64,000 nucleotides of DNA from DATARH01 sp963705325 (GCA_963705325.1 OY970069.1:1798001-1862000), one strand, 5' to 3'. Positions 48,933 to 58,399 are shown, counted from the first letter of the stretch. Program-made: numbers and translations. The notes: a model not told the origin generated them from the letters alone.

Positions 48933-49829
48933 ATGCGGATCGGCTTTGTCGGCACCGGGACGATGGGGACGCCGATCGCCGGGTGTCTGGTCGCCGCCGG
49001 GCACCGGCTGACGGTCTATGACACAGGCCCGCAGGCGATGGCGCCGCTGCTCGGGCACGGCGCGACGGCTTCGGCCGACAGCCCGGCCGAGGCCGCCTAT
49101 GCGGCCGAGGTGGTGTTCACCTCGCTGCCCGGGCCGGCCGAGGTCGAGGCGGCCGCGCTCGACCCCGAGACCGGCATCCTCGCCGGGCTGCGCCAGGGCG
49201 GCACCTATATCGACCTGACCACCAACGCGCCGGCGACGGTCGCGCCGCGTCGCGGAGGCCTGCCCGTAAGCGCGGCGTCGAATTTCTCGACGCGCCGGTC
49301 AGCGGCCGGCCGCCCAACATGACCGTGATGGTCGGCGGCCAGCGAGGCCGATTTCGGCCACTGCCGGCCGCTGTTCGAGGCGATCGCCGCCAATGTCTTT
49401 CATGTCGGGCCGAGCGGCGCCGGCGCCACCGCCAAGCTGGTGACGCAATATCTCGGCTACACCAATTTCATCGCCGCGCTCGAAGGGATGCTGGTCGCGG
49501 CCAAGGCCGGGATCGATCTCGACACCCTGGCGCGAGATCGTGCCGGTCAGCGCCGGGCAGAGCCGCACCTTCGACAACATCCCGCGCGGCGTGTTCCCCG
49601 GCACCTTCGCCTCCGGCGGCACGCTCGACATCGTCGCCAAGGATGTGGACGCTCGCCTGCCAGCTGGCGCGCGATGTCGGCGCGCCGGCGGCGCTCGGCG
49701 CGCTCGCCTCCGATGTCTACAAGCGCGCCCAGGCGCAGGGCTGGGGCCAGGCGAGGGTTTCCCGGTCGTCGCCCGCGTGCTCGAGGCGATGGCCGGGGTC
49801 GAATTGCGTCAGCGGAGGCACGAGAATGA
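48933..49829 (+). pseudogene. NAD(P)-binding 3-hydroxyisobutyrate dehydrogenase-family protein, multiple frameshifts
   Basis: ATG 48933 starts MRIGFVGTGTMGTPIAGCLV, the Rossmann motif of beta-hydroxyacid dehydrogenases, and continues to YIDLTTNAPATV. Then at least five one-base indels occur (near 49250, 49340, 49529, 49650, 49750), mostly insertions of G or C, but the protein can be followed: VEFLDAPVSGRPPNMTVMVG, GPSGAGATAKLVTQYLGYTN, AGQSRTFDNIPRGVFPGTF and DVYKRAQAQGWGQ. The catalytic K in GATAKL is retained. It ends with ATGA overlapping the oxygenase beta-subunit start, so it belongs to the same catabolic operon. Confidence 0.8.
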
Positions 49830-50367
49830 GCGACGACCGCGTCGCCCGGCTGCTGCTGACCCAGGAGATCGCCGAGTTCCTCTACGCCGAGGCCGAGCTG
49901 CTCGACGAGCGGCGCTACGACGAATGGCTGGCGCTGCTGGCCGACGACATCCGCTATTGGATGCCGATGCGGCGCAACGTCAAATTCGGCGACACCGACC
50001 GCGAATTCACCCGCGAGAGCGAGGACATCACCTGGTTCGACGAGGGCAAGGACACGCTGACCCGGCGGGTGCGGCAGATCCAGACCGGCATCCACTGGGC
50101 CGAGGAGCCGCAATCGCGCATCGCCCACCTGGTGTCGAACGTGCAGCTGCTGGAGGCGACGCCCGATGCCGACGACGCCGCGGGAGGTCACGGCGAAATG
50201 CCGGTTCCTGATCTACCGCAACCGGGTCGAGACCGAGACCGATTTCCTGGTCGGCAAGCGCGAGGATACGCTGCGCCGCGCCGGTGACGGCTGGCAGATC
50301 GCGCGCCGCAAGATCATCCTCGACCAGAATGTGCTGCTGACCAAGAACCTGACGTTTTTCTTTCTGA
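49826..50367 (+). pseudogene. Aromatic-ring-hydroxylating dioxygenase beta subunit, frameshifted
   Basis: An NTF2/SnoaL-like small subunit of a Rieske dioxygenase: LTQEIAEFLYAEAELLDERR, YDEWLALLADDIRYWMPMRR and REFTRESEDITWFDEGKDTL are classical. The frame breaks near 50185 (an extra G) and resumes as EVTAKCRFLIYRNRVETETD, FLVGKREDTLRRAGDGW and RKIILDQNVLLTKNL. The natural TGA at 50365-50367 is one base out of frame, so a further indel probably lies in the T-run just before it; as written the frame runs to 50438. The subunit has a structural role beside the alpha subunit. Confidence 0.82.
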
Positions 50368-50401
50368 TCCACGATCGCGCACTGATCTCATCCCCTCAAC
50401 C

Positions 50402-50459
50402 GTCATTCCCGGGCTTGTCCCGGGATCCACCTGGATGACCGGGTCAAGCCCGCAATGAC
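50402..50459. repeat. REP-like palindrome
   Basis: GTCATTCCCGGGCTTGTCC-CGG (50402-50423) and CCGGGTCAAGCCCGCAATGAC (50439-50459) form an inverted repeat related to the arms at 25110 and 48481. It lies between the beta- and alpha-subunit genes. Confidence 0.7.
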
Positions 50460-50477
50460 AATAGAGCGGAGGCAGGC

Positions 50478-51874
50478 ATGACGACGGAACGCACACCGGT
50501 TACCGTCCCGGCCTCGTCGATCTCGCGACCGGGCAGATCAGCCGCGAGATCTTCGTCAACGACGAGATCTACGCCCAGGAGCAGGAGCGCGTCTTCGCCC
50601 GCTCGTGGCTGTTTGTCGGGCATGAGAGCCAGATCCCCAACCCCGGCGATTTCTTCGTCTCGCGCATGGGCGAGGAGTCGGTGATCCTGTGCCGCGACCG
50701 CGCCGGCCGGTGCATGTGTTCCTCAATTCCTGCCGCCATCGCGGGATGAAGGTGTGCCGCTACGACGACGGCAACACCACCGTCTTCACCTGCCCCTATC
50801 ACGGCTGGAGCTACGGCACCGACGGCGCGCTGGTCGGCGTGCCGTATTTCCGCGAGGCCTACCATTCCGAGCTCGACAAGCGCGAAATGGGGCCTCGTCG
50901 AGGTCGCGCAGCTCTGCGTCTACAAGGGCACGGTGTGGGCCAATTGGGATGCCGGCGGCGCCGCCGTTTCTCGAATATCTCGGCGAGTTCCGGCGCTTTC
51001 TCGACCTGATCCTCGACGGCTGGGATGGGCGCGAGGGCCAGGCCGAACTGCTCGGCGGCGTGCAGAAATGGCTGATCCCGTGCAACTGGAAATTTCCCGG
51101 CCGAGAATTTCAGCGGCGACACCTATCACAACATCTCGCACCGCTCGGTCGATCTGGTCGGCGCCGGCCCGAGCGGGCGCAGCCGGCGCGACTACGGCGA
51201 ACTGCAACGTGGCCCGCAAGCTGCACGTCGCGATCCCCGATCGCGGGCATCAGACGATCACCTACCTGCTGCCGCGGGATCACCAGCCGCAGGCCGGCCT
51301 ATCAGAACTCGCCCGAGGTCGCCGAGTATTTCCGCCATTGCGAGGAGGAGCGGCGGCAAGCGCCCCGGCGCCGACGGCCGGCTGATCGGCGCGCCCGGCG
51401 AGATCTTCCCCAATGTGGCGCTGCTGCCGCGCCAGCCGCGCACGCTGGCGGTGTGGCACCCGAAGAGCGCGCACCAGACCGAGGTGTGGCGCTTCTTCTT
51501 CGTCGACCGCGACGCGCCGCAGGCGGTGAAGAACTTCCTGCGCGACTACTACATCCGCTACTCCGGGCCCGGCCGGGATGACCGAGCAGGACGACATGGA
51601 GAACTGGAACTACGCCCATGCCGCCAGCCGCGGCGTGATCGCCCGCCGCCATCCCTACACCTACGAGATGGGGATCGGCCACGCGGTCGAGGATTACGAG
51701 TTGGAGGGCTACCGGCTGCCTGGCCGGGTCATCGACCTGACCAACGCGCAATCGAGCGAGGAGCCGATGCGCAACCTCTACGGCCGCTGGGCGCAGTTCA
51801 TGGAGGCCGACAGCTGGGACGAGCTGATGACCTGGCGCAAGAACGCGCCGCGCGAGGCGGTGGCGGCGAAATGA
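50478..51874 (+). pseudogene. Rieske non-haem iron oxygenase alpha subunit, about ten frameshifts
   Basis: Followed across frames, the protein reads YRPGLVDLATGQISREIFVN, then the Rieske site SCRHRGMKVC ... TCPYHGWSYG, then QKWLIPCNWKFPAENFSGDT and YHNISHRS, where NFSGDxYHxxxxH supplies the mononuclear iron, and finally GEIFPNVALLPRQPRTLAVW to REAVAAK. Breaks lie near 50503, 50710, 50890, 50955, 51096, 51225, 51295, 51355 and 51565. All catalytic residues survive, which argues for sequencing error. With the beta subunit it would dihydroxylate an aromatic acid; ferredoxin and reductase genes are not in the window. Confidence 0.85.
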
Positions 51875-51891
51875 AGCTGCAGTACCGGTGA

Positions 51892-52065
51892 GCGTCCTTC
51901 GAGGCTCCCACCGGGTCAGTGCCCGGTGGTCACGCCTCAGGATGAGGAAAAGGTTTGAGCGTGGCATCATCGATCTTCATCCTGAATTGCCCCGGAAAAG
52001 CGCTGATGGCATCTGATACATTCCTCATCCTGAGGTGCCCCCGGAACGGGGGCCTCGAAGGACGC
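51892..52065. repeat. Intergenic palindromic repeat (GCGTCCTTCGAGGC family)
   Basis: GCGTCCTTCGAGGC (51892-51905) and its exact complement GCCTCGAAGGACGC (52052-52065) bracket internal copies of CCTCAGGATGAGG and CCTCATCCTGAGG. Second member of the family seen at 47407-47517, with a longer middle. Confidence 0.8.
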
Positions 52066-52090
52066 AAAACCACGAGTCCGAGATCTTGAA

Positions 52091-52291
52091 ATGGCCGACG
52101 GTCCGATCAATGTCCGCGACCTCGCCGCCGGCACCACCGTGGTGCTGCTATCGGGCGCCGAGGCCGAGATCATCGACAACCCCAGGGACGGCGTCTGGCT
52201 CTTCGCCCGCTATCTCAAGGCGGACAATCCCGATCTCGTCGGCGCCGAGGAAATGATCTTCGCCCAGGACATCGTCGACACAAGGCCCTAG
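52091..52291 (+). CDS. Small conserved hypothetical protein of the Rieske cluster
   Basis: A 66-residue protein, MADGPINVRDLAAGTTVVLL with SGAEAEIIDNPRDGVWLFAR and ending EEMIFAQDIVDTRP. It has a small beta-barrel-like look (V/L strands, G turns) similar to ~65-residue proteins found beside ring-hydroxylating oxygenase and amidohydrolase genes. Function unknown. It is on the same strand as the oxygenase genes, separated by a palindromic repeat. Confidence 0.65.
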   Translation: MADGPINVRDLAAGTTVVLLSGAEAEIIDNPRDGVWLFARYLKADNPDLVGAEEMIFAQDIVDTRP

Positions 52292-52316
52292 AAGTCGGTC
52301 CGGTTACGTTGTCGGG

Positions 52317-52399
52317 TCATTGCGAGGAGCAAAGCGACGAAGCAATCTCGACGATAATGCGCACGTCCGACCAGATTGCTTCGCTGCGCTCGCAATGAC
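52317..52399. repeat. Intergenic palindrome (GTCATTGCGAG family)
   Basis: GTCATTGCGAG (52317-52327) and its complement CTCGCAATGAC (52389-52399), with further pairing inside (GAGCAAAGCGACGAAGCAAT against ATTGCTTCGCTGCGCTC). A typical alphaproteobacterial intergenic hairpin. Confidence 0.8.
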
Positions 52400-52433
52400 A
52401 GCCTTGGCAAAATGCCGCCAGAAAGGAGCCCCC

Positions 52434-52826
52434 ATGCCCAACATCGAGAAATACGCCGCCAAGGGCGTCTACGACCCGCCGGTCTATTCGCAGGCGGTCA
52501 AGGTCAGCGGCGCGCAGACCATTCTCTACATCTCCGGCCAGGTCGATTACGACGGCCAGGGCAATTGCGCCCATCCCGGCGATTTCGCCGCCCAGGCCAA
52601 GGCGACGCTCGCCGCATTGAAGGCCCAGGTCGAGGCCGGCGGCGGCACCATGGCGTCGATCGTCAAGATCAACACCTACGTCACCGATATGCGCTACCGC
52701 CCGGAATACGCCAAGCTGCGCACCGAGTTCTTCGGCCCCAAGGCGCCGGCCAGTACGATGGTCGCGGTCACCGCGCTCGCCGCGCCCGAGTTCCTGATCG
52801 AGATCGAGGCCATCGCGGTGATTTAG
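52434..52826 (+). CDS. RidA/YjgF-family protein
   Basis: A 130-residue protein of the Rid superfamily, trimeric enamine/imine deaminases. Typical pattern: YSQAVKVSGAQTILYISGQV, DFAAQAKATLAALKAQVEAG, SIVKINTYVTDMRYRPEYAK and FFGPKAPASTMVAVTALAAP. The usual catalytic Arg of RidA proper is in the expected place only weakly (no clear NR-x-RYK), so it may belong to the Rid2/Rid6 groups common in aromatic degradation clusters. ATG 52434 has AAAGGAG. It probably processes a reactive ring-cleavage intermediate. Confidence 0.85.
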   Translation: MPNIEKYAAKGVYDPPVYSQAVKVSGAQTILYISGQVDYDGQGNCAHPGDFAAQAKATLAALKAQVEAGGGTMASIVKINTYVTDMRYRPEYAKLRTEFFGPKAPASTMVAVTALAAPEFLIEIEAIAVI

Positions 52827-52851
52827 CTGTGCCGCGGATGAGAGGCAGCGA

Positions 52852-53109
52852 ATGAGATGGCCCAGGCGAGAAAGTGCGTCGCGGCAAAGTGATGCGCCGG
52901 TGAAAACTCAGGATGTTCGCTGCTCCTTCTGCGGCAACGATCATTCGGGTGAGGTATCCAAAGGGCGGATCGTCGCCGGTGCGGCCGTGTTCATCTGCCG
53001 CAACTGCGTGGACATCTGCATTCAGGTTTTCGCGGACTACGATCTGGCCTGGGTCGAGGCGAAAATCCAACAGCTGAACGAAGTGTTGAAGCCTCCGACA
53101 TCAACCTGA
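52852..53109 (+). CDS. Stand-alone ClpX-type zinc-finger protein
   Basis: An 85-residue protein whose residues ~20-60 match the N-terminal zinc-binding domain of ClpX: RCSFCGNDHSGEVSKGRIVA and VFICRNCVDICIQVF, with the C4 pair CxxC ... CxxC. No AAA+ domain follows; only a short helical tail (VEAKIQQLNEVLKPP). In ClpX this domain dimerises and binds adaptors such as SspB. A free copy could act as a decoy, adaptor or transcriptional partner; none is established. ATG 52852 is assumed; ribosome site weak. Confidence 0.75.
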   Translation: MRWPRRESASRQSDAPVKTQDVRCSFCGNDHSGEVSKGRIVAGAAVFICRNCVDICIQVFADYDLAWVEAKIQQLNEVLKPPTST

Positions 53110-53297
53110 TCGCCGTTATGGCCTGGTGTTTTCGTCGGCAGTTCGTCATTTCTCTTGATTCAATCACGCTTCCCGGCGAAAGCCGGGATCCACCATTCCG
53201 CTTCTCGGTGGCTTGAACAACCATATCCGCGCTGTTCCACGCGACATGGTGGGGCACCTGCTCCCGTCAGTGGGCCCCGGCTGTCGCCGGGCAGCGA

Positions 53298-54224
53298 TTA
53301 CTTAGTTTCCACCAGCTCGATCGCTTCCTTGCTCGGGCCTTCGATCATCGCCGCGCGGGTCGGCCCGAGCGCGTAGGGCCCGTCGAGGAACCTGACCCCC
53401 TCGCCCTTGAGCTTGTCGATCCACGCGTCGAGGTCGCCGACCGACAGTGCGATGTGGTCCTGCTGCTGGCCGAGCGGGCTCACCAGCGGCTCGCTGCCCT
53501 GGTTGGCGTACCAGATCAGCGACACGTCGCCGAATTCGACCCCGGCGCGCGGGGTGCGGAACATGCCCTCTTGCTTGAGCGCCGGCCAGGTACGGTCGGG
53601 GTGGCGCGGCACCCGGCAATTCTCTTCGGTGAGGTCGGTGCCGTCATAGCCGGGGCGCAGCGGTGCGTTGAGGTGCTTCTGGTACCAGATCAGCGCGCAG
53701 AACGGGTCTTCCTGCCACATATGCACGTGGTTGAACCGCTCCTGCCCGTGATTGCCGGCGATCTCGATCAGCTGGTGCTCGGGCGCCTCCATATAGGCGA
53801 ACCCGCCGACCCGGGTCGGCTCGATGTGCTGCGCCTTGGCTTCGGCGATCTGCGCCTTGGTGCGGCCGAGGGTGTTGCCGATATTCGGCCAGGTGTCGCT
53901 CGAGATGAACACCTCGCCGCCGCTCTCCTCGATATAGAGCGGGCACAGATGCACCTCGGGCCGCTGCTTGAATTCGGCGACCGTCTTCTGCGAGTCGACG
54001 ACGTGCCAGCCGAAATGCCAGATCGCGCTTTGCGGCAAGGTCGGCGCCGGCCGGTCGACCTTGTTGAACAGCACCATCACGGCGTTGTCGGAATGCAGCG
54101 CCGCCATCCCGCCCCATTCGCCCTTGCGGGTGCAGGGGAATTGCCGCGTGTACCAGCCGATCGCCGCGTCGGGATCGACCGCGTTGAGGCGGATGTGATG
54201 AAAGCCCGGGGTCGGCAGCATCAT
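53298..54224 (-). CDS. VOC-family (extradiol dioxygenase-like) protein
   Basis: A 308-residue protein with two vicinal-oxygen-chelate modules: N-terminal FHHIRLNAVDPDAAIGWYTR and later FNHVHMWQEDPFCALIWYQK, and C-terminal QQDHIALSVGDLDAWIDKLK. Metal ligands would be His in FHHI/FGWHV, His in FNHVH and Glu in a late strand (EAIELVE). The fold is that of catechol 2,3-dioxygenases and glyoxalases. Next to a Rieske oxygenase cluster a ring-cleaving role is plausible, though it is transcribed in the opposite direction. ATG 54224 or 54221. Confidence 0.83.
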   Translation of the reverse strand: MMLPTPGFHHIRLNAVDPDAAIGWYTRQFPCTRKGEWGGMAALHSDNAVMVLFNKVDRPAPTLPQSAIWHFGWHVVDSQKTVAEFKQRPEVHLCPLYIEESGGEVFISSDTWPNIGNTLGRTKAQIAEAKAQHIEPTRVGGFAYMEAPEHQLIEIAGNHGQERFNHVHMWQEDPFCALIWYQKHLNAPLRPGYDGTDLTEENCRVPRHPDRTWPALKQEGMFRTPRAGVEFGDVSLIWYANQGSEPLVSPLGQQQDHIALSVGDLDAWIDKLKGEGVRFLDGPYALGPTRAAMIEGPSKEAIELVETK

Positions 54225-54261
54225 GGCGGTCCCTCCACGAATTGCCGGAAGATTAGCACGC

Positions 54262-55023
54262 CTAATGGTGGGCGAGCGCGCAGTTGTGATCCTGGAGTTG
54301 CTCGCCGGAGGCGTAGTCGTGGCTGGCGAGGTCCGCCTGGTCGGTGAGGATCACAAAGCCGGGCGCCCCGGCGGGCAGATCGACGCCGAGCACGACCAAC
54401 GTCTGCTTGCCCATCGCCTCGCGCGCGCCGGGGACCCCGTCGGCGAGCAGCGTGAAGGGGTTGGCGTCGTCGAGATCCTCGCCCGTCACCCGCATTGCCC
54501 GGTAGCGGTGGCCGGCGAGCGGTGCGGGCAGCGGCGTCCATTTGCCGCCGATCGCGGCAAGGTGGCTCTGCACCGCGTCGCGCACGTCGGCCCGCACGCA
54601 GTCGATATGGATGTGCAGCTGGTTCTGCGAGCGGCCAAAGGTCGAGTTCACCGCCAGGCTGATCGCGCTGCGCGGCAGCAACGCTTTTGCCGCGTCGATG
54701 GTGAAATGCCGCTCCTTCCAGGCATCGGCGAAATAATTCGCCGCGCCGGGGGCGATGAGCGCTGGGTCCTCGATACCGGTGATCTTCGCCGTCGGCATCA
54801 GCAGGTATTGCGTGTCGCCGGTGATGTCCTTGAGCACGACGTAGCCCTTGACCTCGCCGCCGTCGAGTTCGACGAGCGCGCAGGGCGCCGGCTGGCCGTA
54901 CTCGCGCTCGTTCGGCACGCATTTCTCGCTGATAATCTTCCACAGCGCGTCGGGGTCGGCGTGAGCGGCGGGCGCAGCCGCAACCAGCGCGACCAGCGCC
55001 GCGAAGAGGAGACGCAGCGGCAT
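54262..55023 (-). CDS. cdh: CDP-diacylglycerol diphosphatase
   Basis: A 253-residue protein with a cleavable signal peptide (LLFAALVALVAAAPAAHAD). The mature part matches CDP-diacylglycerol pyrophosphatase: DALWKIISEKCVPNE, YVVLKDITGDTQYLLMPTAK, ISLAVNSTFGRSQNQLHIHI with the HIT-like HxH active site, and CVRADVRDAV. It hydrolyses CDP-diacylglycerol to phosphatidate and CMP in the periplasm. ATG 55023 overlaps the mrp stop (TAATG), so the two genes are co-transcribed. Confidence 0.88.
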   Translation of the reverse strand: MPLRLLFAALVALVAAAPAAHADPDALWKIISEKCVPNEREYGQPAPCALVELDGGEVKGYVVLKDITGDTQYLLMPTAKITGIEDPALIAPGAANYFADAWKERHFTIDAAKALLPRSAISLAVNSTFGRSQNQLHIHIDCVRADVRDAVQSHLAAIGGKWTPLPAPLAGHRYRAMRVTGEDLDDANPFTLLADGVPGAREAMGKQTLVVLGVDLPAGAPGFVILTDQADLASHDYASGEQLQDHNCALAHH

Positions 55024-56156
55024 TATTCGACGACGATGCGCGGCGGGGCGCGACGGGCGCCGTCGCCCGACACCTTGGCCCAGACCTTCGCCGCGATCTC
55101 GCGGAACAGCTGAGCATGCGGCGAATCCGGCTCCGACACGGTGATCGGCCGGCCCTCGTCCGAGGTCTCGCGGATCTGCAAATCGAGCGGTACCTCGCCG
55201 AGAAATTCGGTGCCGAGGCGCTCCGCCTCGCGCCGCGCGCCGCCATGCGAGAAGATCTCGCTGCGCTCGCCGCAATGCGGACAGAGGAAATAGCTCATGT
55301 TTTCGATGATCCCCAGCACCGGCACGTTGACCTTCTGGAACATCGAGAGCCCGCGGCGCGCGTCGATGAGGGCGATGTCCTGCGGGGTCGAGACGATGAC
55401 CGCCCCGGCGAGCGGCACCTGCTGCGCCATGGTCAGCTGCGCGTCGCCGGTGCCGGGCGGCAGGTCGACCACCATGATGTCGAGCTCGCCCCAGGCGACG
55501 TCGCGCAGCATCTGGTTGAGCGCGCTCATCACCATCGGCCCGCGCCAGATCATCGCGGTGTCCTCGGGCACCAGAAACCCGATCGACATGCATTTGAGGC
55601 CGTAATTTTCCATCGGCCGCAACGTCTTCTGATCGACCATCGTCGGTTTGCCGGAAATCCCCAGCATCCGCGGCATCGAGGGACCATAAATGTCGGCGTC
55701 GAGCACGCCGACCCTGAGGCCGTTGGCCTTGAGGCCAAGCGCGAGATTGGCCGCGACGGTTGATTTGCCGACCCCGCCCTTGCCCGAGGCGACCGCGACG
55801 ATGGCGCCGACACCCGGCACCGCGCCGCGTCGCCCGATCTGGTTGGCGGCCGCGCCCGGCGCGTGCGCGTGGGCATGCGGCGCCGGACGCTCCGCTTGCG
55901 GCGGGCGCGACTCGGCGGTCAGCACTGCGCTTACCGAGAGCACCCCGGGCAAGGCTTCGACCGCCGCTTCCGCTGCCTGGCGCAGCGGTTCGAGGCGTGG
56001 GCCGCGCTCGGGCTCGACCTCGATCGCGAACCCGACATTGCCGTCGCGAATGACGATGCCGGTGATCATATTGAGGGAGACGAGGTCGCCTCCCTTGTCG
56101 GGGTCGCGCACTGTTCCCAGCGCGTCGAGAATCTGTCGCTCGGTAACGGCGGCCAT
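55023..56156 (-). CDS. mrp: Mrp/NBP35-family Fe-S cluster carrier ATPase
   Basis: A 377-residue P-loop protein. Residues 1-80 are a MIP18/DUF59-like domain (ERQILDALGTVRDPDKGGDL). After a His/Ala/Pro linker comes the ATPase with deviant Walker A VASGKGGVGKSTVAANLALG, DADIYGPSMPRMLG, the Walker B-like DIMVVDLPPGTGD, and the cluster-binding CPHC in MSYFLCPHCGERSEIF. It transfers [4Fe-4S] clusters to apo-proteins. ATG 56156 gives the normal N-terminus; more upstream codons overlap the divergent promoter region of hflK. Confidence 0.94.
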   Translation of the reverse strand: MAAVTERQILDALGTVRDPDKGGDLVSLNMITGIVIRDGNVGFAIEVEPERGPRLEPLRQAAEAAVEALPGVLSVSAVLTAESRPPQAERPAPHAHAHAPGAAANQIGRRGAVPGVGAIVAVASGKGGVGKSTVAANLALGLKANGLRVGVLDADIYGPSMPRMLGISGKPTMVDQKTLRPMENYGLKCMSIGFLVPEDTAMIWRGPMVMSALNQMLRDVAWGELDIMVVDLPPGTGDAQLTMAQQVPLAGAVIVSTPQDIALIDARRGLSMFQKVNVPVLGIIENMSYFLCPHCGERSEIFSHGGARREAERLGTEFLGEVPLDLQIRETSDEGRPITVSEPDSPHAQLFREIAAKVWAKVSGDGARRAPPRIVVE

Positions 56157-56213
56157 CGCATTCTCCAACGGGCGGGAGTGGAACTTATCCGCAAATAGGC
56201 TCGCCGGATAAAC

Positions 56214-56242
56214 TTGACAACATCTGCGCGCGCGCCCTCTAT
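56214..56242 (+). promoter_or_regulatory. Candidate hflKC promoter
   Basis: TTGACA (56214-56219), 17-base spacer, CTCTAT (56237-56242), 43 bases before the hflK start. The -35 is perfect, the -10 weak. Confidence 0.4.
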
Positions 56243-56284
56243 CGCCGGCAAATCCGGCGGCCGCACCAAAAGGCGTCACGCGCA

Positions 56285-57479
56285 ATGATCTGGATGAGCG
56301 AACGCGGTGGCCCCTGGGGCGGCGGCCGCGGCGGCGGGGGCGGCGCCAGTGGCCCGTGGGGCGGCGGCCGCAATAACAATGGCAGTGATGGCCCGGGCCC
56401 GCGTGGTCCCGGTTCCCGCCCGCCCGATTTCGAGGAAATGCTGCGGCGCGGCCAGGACCGTTTCCGCCAGCTCCTGCCGGGCGGCTACAACTCGGGAACC
56501 CTCATCGCGATCGCCGTTGCCCTGATCGTCGTGCTGTGGCTGGCGAGCGGATTTTATCGTGTCCAACCCGACGAAGTCGGTGTCGTCCTGCGCTTCGGCG
56601 CTTACAACCGGATGACCCAGCCTGGCCTCAACTACCACCTGCCGGTCCCGATCGAGAGCGCGCTGACCCCCAGCGTCACTCGGGTAAACCGCACCGAAGT
56701 CGGATACCGCTCGGGCGAAGTGGGCACAGGCGAGTTCTAGCCAGCTTCCCAAGGAAGCGCTGATGCTGACCGGCGACGAGAATATCGTCGACATCAACTT
56801 CACCGTGTTTTGGGTGGTCAAGGACGCTAAGGCGTTTCTGTTCAACATCCGCTCGCCCGACGCGACGGTGAAATCGGCGGCCGAAAGCGCCATGCGCGAG
56901 ATTGTCGGCGAGACCAAAATCGCCGACGCGCTCGCCGAGGGCCGCGGCAAGATCGAGACGGACACGCAGAAGCTGCTGCAGCGCATCCTCGATTCCTACG
57001 GCGCGGGCATCGACATCACCCAGGTTCAGCTCGCCAAGGTTGATCCGCCGGCTCCGGTGATCGAGGCCTTCCGCGACGTACAGCGCGCCCTCGCCGACCG
57101 CGCGCGGCTGAAAAACGAGGCCGAGGCCTATCGCAACGACATCCTGCCCAAGGCGCGCGGCGCCGCGGCGCAGATCACCCAGGACGCCGAGGCCTACCGC
57201 TCCCAGATCGTCGCTCAGGCGCAGGGCGACGCCGACCGCTTCGTCGCTGTCTTGAAGGCCTATCAGGCGGCTCCGGACGTCACCGCGCAACGGCTCTATC
57301 TCGAAACAATCGAGGATATCCTCAAGAATACCAGCAAGGTCATCCTCGATAAGGCGCTGCTGGGCCAAGGCGGCATCCTGCCTTATCTGCCGCTGTCGAG
57401 CCTTCCGGGATTGACGCCCCCGGCCGGCGCGACGACGCCGTCCACGGGCACGCAGTCGCCCGGGGTGGGGTCCCGGTGA
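56285..57479 (+). pseudogene. hflK: FtsH protease modulator HflK, one frameshift
   Basis: The N-terminus is the usual glycine-rich region (SERGGPWGGGRGGGGGASG), then the membrane helix LIAIAVALIVVLWLASGFY and the start of the SPFH domain (VQPDEVGVVLRFGAYNRMTQ). The frame stops at 56740 (TAG after GEF). One extra T near 56737 accounts for it: the correct continuation is SQLPKEALMLTGDENIVDIN, followed by the long coiled coil and SSLPGLTPPAGATT to 57479. HflK and HflC form a large cage around FtsH at the inner membrane. An ATG at 56294 is an alternative start. Confidence 0.9.
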
Positions 57480-58381
57480 TGCGCCGCCACGCCTTGATCG
57501 CGCTCGCGGTGGTGCTGATCGCCGGCGGCATCCTGATACGCAGCTCATTCTTCATCGTCGATCAGACCGAATCGGCGCTGGTGCTGCAATTGGGCCAGCC
57601 GCGCCGGCAGATCAGTCAGCCGGGATTGTGGTTCAAGCGGCCGTTCATCGAGGATGTGGTGATCTACGACAAGCGCGTCCTCGATTTCGAGCCGCCTCCG
57701 GAGGAGGTCATCGTCTCCGATCAGAAGCGCGTCGTCGTCGATTCCTATTCGCGCTACAAGATCACTGACCCGCTGTTGTTTTACCAGACGGTCGGTAGCG
57801 AGGCGGGCGTGCGCACGCGGCTCGCCTCGATCGTCAGCGGCAGCCTGCGCCGGGTGCTTGGCAACGTGACGCTCTCCGACCTCCTGTCGGAGAAGCGCGC
57901 CCAGATCATGATCCAGATTCGCGACGAGGTTGGCGCCCAAGCCAAGGAGTTCGGTGTTGAAGTGGTCGATGTTCGGCTGCGCCGCGCTGATCTGCCGGAG
58001 GAGAACAGCCAGGCGATCTATGCGCGCATGGTGTCGGAGCGGCAGCAGCAAGCATCGCAATACCGTGGCGAGGGCGCCGAGGCGGCGCAAACGGTGCGCG
58101 CGACTGCCGAGCGCGATCGCACGGTGATCCTCGCCGACGCGCAGCGCGACGCGCAGCGCGTACGCGGCGACGGTGACGCGCAGGCGATCAAGATCTACGC
58201 CGACGCCTATAACCAGGATAAGAGCTTCTTTGCCTTCTACCGTTCGCTACAGGCCTACCGCGACGCCTTCAACAACAAGAACACCTCGTTCGTCCTCAGC
58301 CCCGATAACAACTTCTTCCGGTTTTTCAACGGACCGTTGGGGACGGTTCCGGGCGCGCCGACACCGCCCGCACAGCACTGA
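57479..58381 (+). CDS. hflC: FtsH protease modulator HflC
   Basis: A 300-residue SPFH protein. N-terminal anchor ALIALAVVLIAGGILI, then FFIVDQTESALVLQLGQPRR, KRVLDFEPPPEEVIVSDQKR, FGVEVVDVRLRRADLPEENS and the HflC coiled coil (MVSERQQQASQYRGEGAEAA), ending in the conserved FFRFF. It partners HflK to control FtsH. Its ATG overlaps the hflK stop (TGATG at 57477-57481). Confidence 0.95.
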   Translation: MRRHALIALAVVLIAGGILIRSSFFIVDQTESALVLQLGQPRRQISQPGLWFKRPFIEDVVIYDKRVLDFEPPPEEVIVSDQKRVVVDSYSRYKITDPLLFYQTVGSEAGVRTRLASIVSGSLRRVLGNVTLSDLLSEKRAQIMIQIRDEVGAQAKEFGVEVVDVRLRRADLPEENSQAIYARMVSERQQQASQYRGEGAEAAQTVRATAERDRTVILADAQRDAQRVRGDGDAQAIKIYADAYNQDKSFFAFYRSLQAYRDAFNNKNTSFVLSPDNNFFRFFNGPLGTVPGAPTPPAQH

Positions 58382-58399
58382 TCGCGCGGCGCTCGGCCG

